This document shows, piece by piece, positions 57,673 through 64,000 of a stretch of 64,000 nt of DNA (its first letter is position 1; the number at the start of each line of letters is the position of its first letter). The notes under the pieces were generated by a model. It worked only from the letters and a program-made list of their open reading frames with translations, was not told the origin of the DNA and did not search any database. Both the position numbers and the translations under genes were made by a program. The DNA is from Berberis thunbergii (taxonomy: Eukaryota; Streptophyta; Magnoliopsida; Ranunculales; Berberidaceae), in contig QNQO01005755.1 of assembly GCA_003290165.1 (NCBI GenBank), forward strand, positions 1-64,000, given 5' to 3'.

Positions 57673-60180
57673 ATTTTAAGACGTTATTTCTGCCATGATT
57701 ACAAATACTGAGTTTGCTAAACAAAGTTTGCATATATTTGTAATACAAGAATGCACACATTGATCACACACAAGATTTGAGTTAATTGTTAAAGAAGCGA
57801 ATCGTATATAGTTGGATATATATTGATTAGCGATGAACATTTAATATTCTGAACTCAATGCATTTCGTGAGCATAAAATTTTCTGAGTCAGGAGTTTAGG
57901 CTTCTTTTAGAAATTGATCCAACTGTTGGTAACAATAATATTCTTTGATCTATATGCTTCACTTTCTACAAATGTTATGCACACACTAGAAGTGAAGTTG
58001 AGTTATGTCACTGACTTTAGCAATGGACTATTCCTTACTCCAAAGGGATTCAAGGATAGGTTGCTAAACATTACCTTGATGTGAAAATATTAGGAAAAGT
58101 TGTGCTCTATAAGCTTATTGACACACTGTTTTGTTATGCGTTAATTAGAGAGGATGATTCTGTGCATTTTGTTTTTGACTCTTATTCATGGTTATAGATT
58201 GAGTTATATCCTCATTATTCTCATGTATTAGTTATACACTCTTTGATTGGGAAAATCCTTCAATTGAGTTTGAGAATCTTTTCCTGTCATGTAACAGGCA
58301 TAAAATGGAGTAGCAGCCATGTTTATGAAAGTTATATAAATCTAAAAGTAATAAATGAGGATATGTATGTATGAAAGCTTTGAAATATTGTTTTTGAAGA
58401 GCAAAACAAAATATATGAATGAGACGCTTTCCTCGTCTTGTACAAGTTGAACTATTAAAGGAAGTATATGTTATTGCCTTGTTGTTTCAATGTGTGTGTT
58501 AAATTAATTGTTATGGAACCCATTAGCCTAAACAAATTTTGTTCCAAGGATTAGAGGTTAATTTTGGTTGCACTATTTGTCTTTGTTACCTCGGGTGGTA
58601 GTTGTTGTTGTCAAATTGAGTTGGGAGCAGTTTTCTATGCAAGGGTACAACCCCATGGTAACATTTGAAAAGTTTGGAAATAAGGTTATATTTAACGATC
58701 CACAACTACGTTTACGATTTTAGATATATTTATCTATAATGGTGGTTTCCCATGTTGTGTATTTTTAAAGATACTTTTATGGTGACTTTACAACCATATT
58801 GTGAAATCATATTAGTTTACATTATGATTAACGTAGTTAGAGGTTGACATACATATACACATGTTGACAATGTAAAATGTAGTCTAAACTCTAAAACCAT
58901 GGAGGACTAACCAGAGGAGAATGTGTATGAATAGAACACCATGCTTTAAAAATAAATTTCATAGAAATTTAATTAAAGGTGCTGCTCTTTTAGGCTTTCT
59001 GAGTTGGAATATCATGAAATCTGAATCAATACATTCCATTTGAACATTTCGTGAGAAGTAAATAATATCATCTATGCATGTTACTCTTTAGAAAATGAGT
59101 ATGCAGTTCTATGATAATTATGTTATGCATTTTGGATGATTTAGATTATTTTGGTGAGAACAAGAATTGATCTATTGTGCAAAATAGAATGCTTATATTT
59201 CTCAATACTATTGATGGAAAGAAAACTTTGTGATTAATGTTATAGTTGATGTTTGATGTTAAGGTGACATAAGGAGGATATAAGGAATCATTTGTATACA
59301 GATTGACCTGTGAATTTTGTTCTTAATGTCAATGCATAAATGATTTTGCTCAGACCATAAGTTAGTCGGACTTCCACATGAGGACATGAATTCTTATGGG
59401 AAGGATATGTTCTCATAATGATGATGTTGATGGCAATCTAGAACAATTCAAGCTATTGTTTGATTTTGTTGCAGAACTTTGTGATTACATCAAAGTTTGG
59501 TGATTACAAAATTCCCAGAGGATGCACAAATCTAGCTTTTCCCAGAGGATGCACAAATCTAGCTTGGTTATTACATCAAAGTTTGAAAAATTCAGAAGCT
59601 GAATTTAAGGTACGTTCTCTAATGATATTAGTGTTGATTCTTGAACTTTAAAGAAAATGAGAATAGCGAGGTGAATAGAATGGGTATTTTATTCAATATT
59701 CTCATTGTGTGGGTCCTTAATATTTGAATGCTCGGTCTGTTTCAGCTAACAAAAGGACCGTCTTTTAGTATGCATTCAAAAAGTGGCTAAACCTGCTTAT
59801 GATAATAGTCAGAGGGACCAAAGTTCAAATGTTCCTTAATGGGAAGCACATGCATATTTTAACATTATACATGCTAAAAATATTTTGTGGATTTTGAGGT
59901 TTGTGAGAACATTTTTTGTGTTTCTCAAAGAATTATTCTTGAAAAAATAAATTTCATTTACTTTCGAGGTATAGTGGGGGTTATTTCGAGGAATAGTGGG
60001 GGTACATCCTCAAATAACGCGCCTATGATAATGAAACTGATAAAGCCACATAAATTGAGCTTAGGAGAAGTTATCGGAAACGAACTTCTAAAAACATTGG
60101 CCTCGATTTCTATGTCTTTTCAGTCGAGGAGGATTCCCTTAGCTTTTAAGAAGCTTTATCCTCCATAGATGCAATTGAAA
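57673..60180 (+). other. Degenerate interior of the copia-type element
   Basis: About 2.5 kb of AT-rich sequence without recognisable gag-pol domains. A 27-bp tandem duplication with CAGAGGATGCACAAATCTAG lies at about 59513-59566. A degraded piece at about 60085-60150 just before RNase H could belong to the reverse transcriptase-RNase H junction. Confidence 0.5.
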
Positions 60181-60185
60181 AGGTA

Positions 60186-60720
60186 ATGAGGTACCTTAAG
60201 AAGACTAAGAACCTTGGATTACATAATCAGAAGTTTTCCGCTGTCCTTGAAGGATATAGCGATGCTGATTGGACCAACCTTTCAGATGACTCCATAGTCA
60301 CCAGTGGTTATATTTTCTATATAGCTGGTGGAGCTATTTCTTGGAAATCAAAGAAACAAACAATTCTGGCACAGTCCACGATGGAGTCAGAAATGACTGC
60401 ACTAGCCACGGCTAGTGAAGAAGCAGGTTGGCTAAGAAACCTGCTAGCAGAGATCCCTTTGTGGGAAATATTGATTCCAGCTGTCTTGATCCATTGCGAT
60501 AGTATCGCGGCTATTTCAAAAATACAGAACCGTTATTATAACGGCAAGAAACGACAAATACGTCATAAGCACAGTACGGTTAGAGAATTCTATCTACTGG
60601 TGCTGTGAGATTGGATCATGTACGAACTGATGCGAACTTGGCTAATCCTTTGACGAAAGGATTAGCTAGAGAGAAGGTTTTCAAAACCTCGAAAGGAATG
60701 GGACTATGGCCCTTAGTTTG
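60186..60720 (+). pseudogene. Copia RNase H (3' end of pol)
   Basis: An open frame of 140 codons, 60186-60608, reads RYLKKTKNLGL, GYSDADWTNLSDDSIVTSGY, GAISWKSKKQTILAQSTMES, EMTALATASEEAGWLRNLL and HCDSIAAISKIQN. It continues after a one-frame shift as DHVRTDANLANPLTKGLARE to about 60700. This is the Ty1/copia RNase H domain with its DADW, ES-E and D-A residues. The domain core is open, but there is no start codon context or upstream pol, so it is a remnant. Confidence 0.92.
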
Positions 60721-61261
60721 ATGAGTTATTCACGATGGTAACCCAACCTATAGACTGGAGATCCCAAGAAATAGGTTCAATGGGTAATAACAAGTCGTGA
60801 ATGATATGATGTGAATCATGCTGACAAAATAGCAATCCCATTCCTAGATTAAAGCATGAATTCCTGAAGCGATAATAGGATGAGTTAAAAACTCTTAATG
60901 AGGTCTATACTCTATGTGGGGTGGAGTACCTAGCTACAGGAGTACTCTTGATAGACTCACCTAAGTGATTGTGGAAGTTTGGCCGCTTCCTATGGAATTT
61001 GTGGGCAAAATTCCTAGAGCCTTCACTACACGGGATATACGTGCATGGCCATAAAGCACGGGCTTTTTAGACTTCACCCTGGTAAGGTTGTGCGTGTAAT
61101 GTCTGTTAGAGATAGATTTCAAAACTACGAGTTACTCTAGTATATTCTAAAGCATAAACACTACGCAAGAGTTCAAGTCGAAAGACACTTTTGTTTATGC
61201 ACAATCTTATATTTTAAAAATTGCTCGATGGAAATTGTTTTTAAAAATCCAAGTGGGGGAT

Positions 61262-62531
61262 TGTTGAAAATTTGGCTTTTTAAAAATAAAAACAAATGTG
61301 TGTTTACTTGGTTTTGAACCCTGGACCTCCCTCTCCTATTTTGATCTTTGAACCACTCTCTATTTTATAGTCCCATATCTACTATATATCTCTTTGAGGT
61401 AGAGTATATAAGAAGATAGTTAAGACTTGGGTTTGGACCCCTTGGGGGTACCACTCTTTTATGAGGAGGGGAGAGATAGGCTCTCGCGCCCGCCGCCGCC
61501 GTCCGTCCGGGCGGGCGGGTTGGGTCATTTAGAGAGCAAAACATTTTTTTGCTGAAAAAAATAAACTCTTGAACTTCTGAAGAGAACTGAATCAAGATAC
61601 GATGTATCTGGACAGTCTCTCTAAATTACGTGTGGCGTAAGTCGCGGCGAGATTTTCTCTCCACGATTTGATTTTCTTCTCCACGTGATTGATGCATATG
61701 AATAGAGAATATTTTTCATTTTTTTACTGTACGTTTTTACTCTTCTTTCGAAATCAGAAACAGAGTGTTCTTTGCAAACAATCTTTTTGTCTATTAAAAT
61801 TCTTGCTGATTTATTTCAAATCAGAAACAGATTGCAAACAGTCTTCGTGTCTACAACAATCAGTTTTTCGTCTATTCAAAATTCTGCTTCTTACTGATTT
61901 TCTTTCAAATCAGAAACATATTGCAAACACTATTCGTGTTTACAACAATCAGTTTTCGTCTATGAATTTCTGCTTCTTGCTGATTTCTTTCAATGGTATT
62001 GGTGATTCCGAGCAAATAAGGAGATTAAGGGTGATTTGTATTCCGTTCATATACTGTGCAATTTTTGAACGAGACAGAGAAGATTCTGGATTGTTTTATC
62101 CTGGGGACGGCGGGGCTACGAAACTGCTTGCACAATTTTGGGCAGAGCCGCGAAACGTCTTAAAGAGAGCGACCTAGTCCACGACTCAACCCAAGCAAAA
62201 TTGGTACATTCGCTCCTTTGTTTACAGCAGTTGAATCTTATACAGAAATTACAACAGACAGGTATGTTAAGAATGAATTTACTTCATAGATTTCCTTTGT
62301 TTAATTTCAAAGAATGTTTGCTTACATTAGTATGCTTATTTGCATTTTCTATTGTTAGTATGCTTAATGTTTGGATGGAATTTATGCTTTATATTTGCAT
62401 ATTGGAATTTGTTTGAGTAAAACATCCATTACATTATACTAGCAAACATGGTCAGTATATGAGTATTTTTTAATACTTGGAATGTCTTACTGTGACATTT
62501 TAGTTGCTACTCCATATAATCAATTCTAACA
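61262..62531 (+). repeat. 3' LTR of the copia-type element
   Basis: 1270 bp, closely matching 56401-57672. A 162-codon open frame at 61689-62177 lies across the internal repeats. The same frame is broken in the 5' LTR, so I do not take it as a gene. Confidence 0.95.
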
Positions 62532-62536
62532 TCAGC

Positions 62537-63272
62537 TAATTAGGAGTCTATGTGAGAGTGAGAGTGAGAGAGAGATCCAGTGCAAGAAAAGGGGATAAGG
62601 AGAAGAAAGGCTAGAGAAAACGGAAAAAGGAAGAAGTGTTTGGGATTGGCTTTTACAAACAAACCATCTACTCTCTAATCTTCTTCAAGGTTTTATTTTA
62701 TGTTTTCTGGGACCAACATCTTCTCAAATAAGCTTTCATTTTGGGTAAAATCGCTTTGCTTTGAATCTCTCTCTATTTTGGTGGTGATTGAAGCTCTATA
62801 TTTGATTTCTGATTTCTTGATAAACCAGAGGTTTAATTCTTGCTAATTGTTGCAAGTCGATTTATGTTTTGTTGAAGTTCTTTCTATGTTAGATTGCAAT
62901 GGCACAGTAAAACCCAAGCTCAAACCAAATAGTTTGATAGAAAAAAAAAAATCAATGAAGTAGAGGATGTGAGACTATCCTCTTAGTAACAAGGGAAGAT
63001 CCTATTTTAGTTCCCCCCCCCCCCCCCCCCCCCCCCTTTTGTTTTTACATCCCACAAAAATCAAATTTGACATTAACATATCGTCTAGTGCGCATTATTA
63101 GGAATGAATATATTACCACTTTGTAAACATAAATGGAGTATAACACACGGTAGCATTAAGCTGCAGCTAAAATAAAACCAAAGCACTAAGTTACCATATT
63201 TCTCCGAAAAAACTTATATAAAACACCAACCTGATCTCCTTAAAGAAAATAAACTATAGCATATTAAGTAAA
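62537..63272. other. Element D interior, leader-like stretch
   Basis: It begins with GAGAGTGAGAGTGAGAGAGA and contains CT-rich and GA-rich patches such as are found in 5' UTRs, but no coding segment is recognised. A run of about 26 C lies at 63013-63038. Confidence 0.35.
63013..63038. repeat. Poly-C run
   Basis: About 26 consecutive C, followed by TTTTG. Exact length in the genome is uncertain because such runs are error-prone. Confidence 0.8.
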
Positions 63273-63273
63273 T

Positions 63274-63642
63274 TTAAGGAATGGTTCTCTGATAGAGGGG
63301 CAGAGCTCCCAACGCCTCACGTTCAGCATTCTCCCTCTTGACAAGAGCCAACATGTCCTGAAGATAGCTCTTGAATGGTGTCTGCATTGCCTGCAACTCC
63401 TCAGGAAGGTACTCGTGCTTCATGGAGAGATCCATAGCACGCTTCAAACGTTGGTTCCTTGCATCGACAATCTCACGAGGGAGATGAGCCAGAGCCTCCT
63501 TAATGTCCAAATTGTAGTAGGGATCATATAAATCATCGTAACGAAGCCCGTATTTTTTGAGGCGTGAGGAGATGGTCTTCATTTGCTGGCGAGCTAACCA
63601 ATTCTTTGATGGATTCACCAAGAAATTCATCAATGACGACAT
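63274..63642 (-). CDS. QCR7: Cytochrome b-c1 complex subunit 7 (QCR7, 14 kDa), intact and intronless
   Basis: The ORF from the ATG at 63642 encodes 122 residues. It starts MSSLMNFLVNPSKNWLARQQ, continues LKKYGLRYDDLYDPYYNLDI and LPREIVDARNQRLKRAMDLS, and ends REALGALPLYQRTIP. The whole length and sequence match the plant UQCRB/QCR7 family, a matrix-facing subunit of mitochondrial complex III needed for its assembly. The frame extends upstream to an ATG at 63744, but those 34 residues have no family counterpart, so the 63642 start is preferred. No introns interrupt it, whereas plant QCR7 genes, as far as I recall, contain introns; this suggests a retrocopy. I see no clear poly-A or target duplication. 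It lies antisense to CACTA element D, about 130 bp from a CACTA protein exon. Confidence 0.88.
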   Translation of the reverse strand: MSSLMNFLVNPSKNWLARQQMKTISSRLKKYGLRYDDLYDPYYNLDIKEALAHLPREIVDARNQRLKRAMDLSMKHEYLPEELQAMQTPFKSYLQDMLALVKRENAEREALGALPLYQRTIP

Positions 63643-63774
63643 TGTTATACTTTTCACAAGGGAGGTGTGAAGCCATTTTTTCAGCACACTAAAAAATCCC
63701 ACAAGGTATTTAAAAACTAAGCTAATTATTATTGTTTTGTGCATTGTTTTTTATTGTTATTGTAAATTGAGCAG

Positions 63775-63916
63775 AATGGTGCACCATTGTCTGTGATCGA
63801 CACATGTGGTACTCTCCACAAATACGGGAATGGCCAATGGATCAATGACACTGCTAAAGAGACTTATGTTAGTCACGAGAAGTCTAGAACTCATTTTTCA
63901 GATTATAGAATTCTTG
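63775..63916 (+). pseudogene. Probable CACTA element D Ptta-type protein exon
   Basis: After an acceptor-like TTGAGCAG the plus strand reads NGAPLSVIDTCGTLHKYGNG, then QWINDTAKETYVSHEKSRTH, and reaches a donor-like GTATAT at 63917. The arrangement of a ...T-HxxxxGxWIND-AKExY motif resembles the second protein of plant CACTA elements and would be the counterpart of the TRTDIWIACHTGMDGKP exon at 16.0 kb. It is fully open here. The gene continues past the window edge, so completeness cannot be judged. Confidence 0.5.
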
Positions 63917-64000
63917 GTATATATATAATATATACTTGCAATTAAATATTATAATATACAATTGTAGAATGATATGAGGAAAATGTTAGATGACCAGGAG

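Larger units (their letters stand above)
56401..62531 (+). mobile_element. Ty1/copia-type LTR retrotransposon, complete ends, deleted interior
   Basis: Direct LTRs (56401-57672 and 61262-62531) of about 1.27 kb begin TGTTGAAAAT and end TTCTAACA. The 5-bp target duplication TCAGC is perfect (56396-56400 and 62532-62536). A polypurine tract AAGTGGGGGA (61251-61260) precedes the 3' LTR. The interior is only 3.6 kb. Only the RNase H end of pol is recognisable (60186-60720); gag, protease, integrase and reverse transcriptase are absent. After the 5' LTR the sequence is ATTTTAAGACG, with no match to the usual tRNA-iMet primer site. The LTRs differ by few substitutions and small indels, so insertion is fairly recent. 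It would need proteins from another copy to move. Confidence 0.96.

Noticed and set aside
61689..62177. 162-codon open frame in the 3' LTR
   Set aside because: The same sequence in the 5' LTR is frameshifted, and the frame runs across internal LTR repeats with no known protein similarity.
63642..63744. Upstream ATG giving a 156-residue QCR7
   Set aside because: The extra 34 residues have no counterpart in the family, and the ATG at 63642 gives the usual length.

Overview
The window looks like nuclear DNA of a flowering plant, most likely a eudicot. It is AT-rich and dense in nested transposable elements of plant type: CACTA, hAT, Mutator-like, LINE, Ty1/copia, TRIM, a Tat-type gypsy remnant and SINE-like pieces. 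Every recognisable cellular sequence matches plant nuclear genes broken by plant-type introns. I cannot name the species. Almost nothing is an intact cellular gene. The only uninterrupted cellular reading frame is a 122-residue QCR7 (complex III) ORF at 63274-63642. A three-exon F-box gene of the FBS type at 49592-50116 is largely preserved.

Left third (1 to about 24.7 kb). From about 1.2 to 9.3 kb a series of exon-intron fragments of unrelated plant genes lies on the minus strand: ERD6-like sugar carrier, nucleobase-ascorbate transporter, metal-tolerance protein, mitochondrial GrpE, ERECTA-family LRR kinase and DUF971. All are broken by stops, frameshifts or missing exons. They lie left of a CACTA right terminus (10818-11249). 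A second right terminus of the same family ends at 13234 and follows plus-strand fragments of diaminopimelate decarboxylase and a GH9 endoglucanase. Fragments of myosin XI and release factor 1 follow. Next come the two genes of a decayed CACTA transposon on the minus strand (about 15.1-20.3 kb: TNP2-like transposase, then a Ptta/En/Spm-type protein). A complete 628-bp TRIM (20576-21203) sits in its 5' region. A gypsy remnant with an antisense ORF and a 3' LTR start follows (21.6-24.7 kb).

Middle (24.7-40.8 kb). After an AT-rich stretch comes a Mutator-like element (28292-37795) with terminal inverted repeats of more than 700 bp and a near-perfect 9-bp target duplication. A decayed LINE (about 29.5-37.06 kb, plus strand) occupies its interior. 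Then come an LTR with primer-binding site (38.7-38.9 kb) and a 746-bp hAT element with an 8-bp target duplication (39388-40133).

Right third (40.8-64 kb). A CACTA left terminus at 40781 opens a region with fragments of a PHIP/BRWD WD40 protein (inside a second hAT-like element), CACTA protein exons, HUB2/BRE1 and annexin, all on the plus strand. SINE-like pieces and the F-box gene follow. A second LINE lies on the minus strand (about 51.75-55.7 kb). A further CACTA left terminus (55720) interrupts it, and a copia-type element with 1.27-kb LTRs and TSD TCAGC (56401-62531) sits in that CACTA. QCR7 and a CACTA protein exon lie at the right edge.

The main theme is gene-fragment capture. Pieces of about a dozen unrelated genes, introns still in place, sit beside or between CACTA and hAT termini, mostly in one orientation per cluster. 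The decayed coding sequence argues against normal protein function. Chimeric or regulatory transcripts remain possible.
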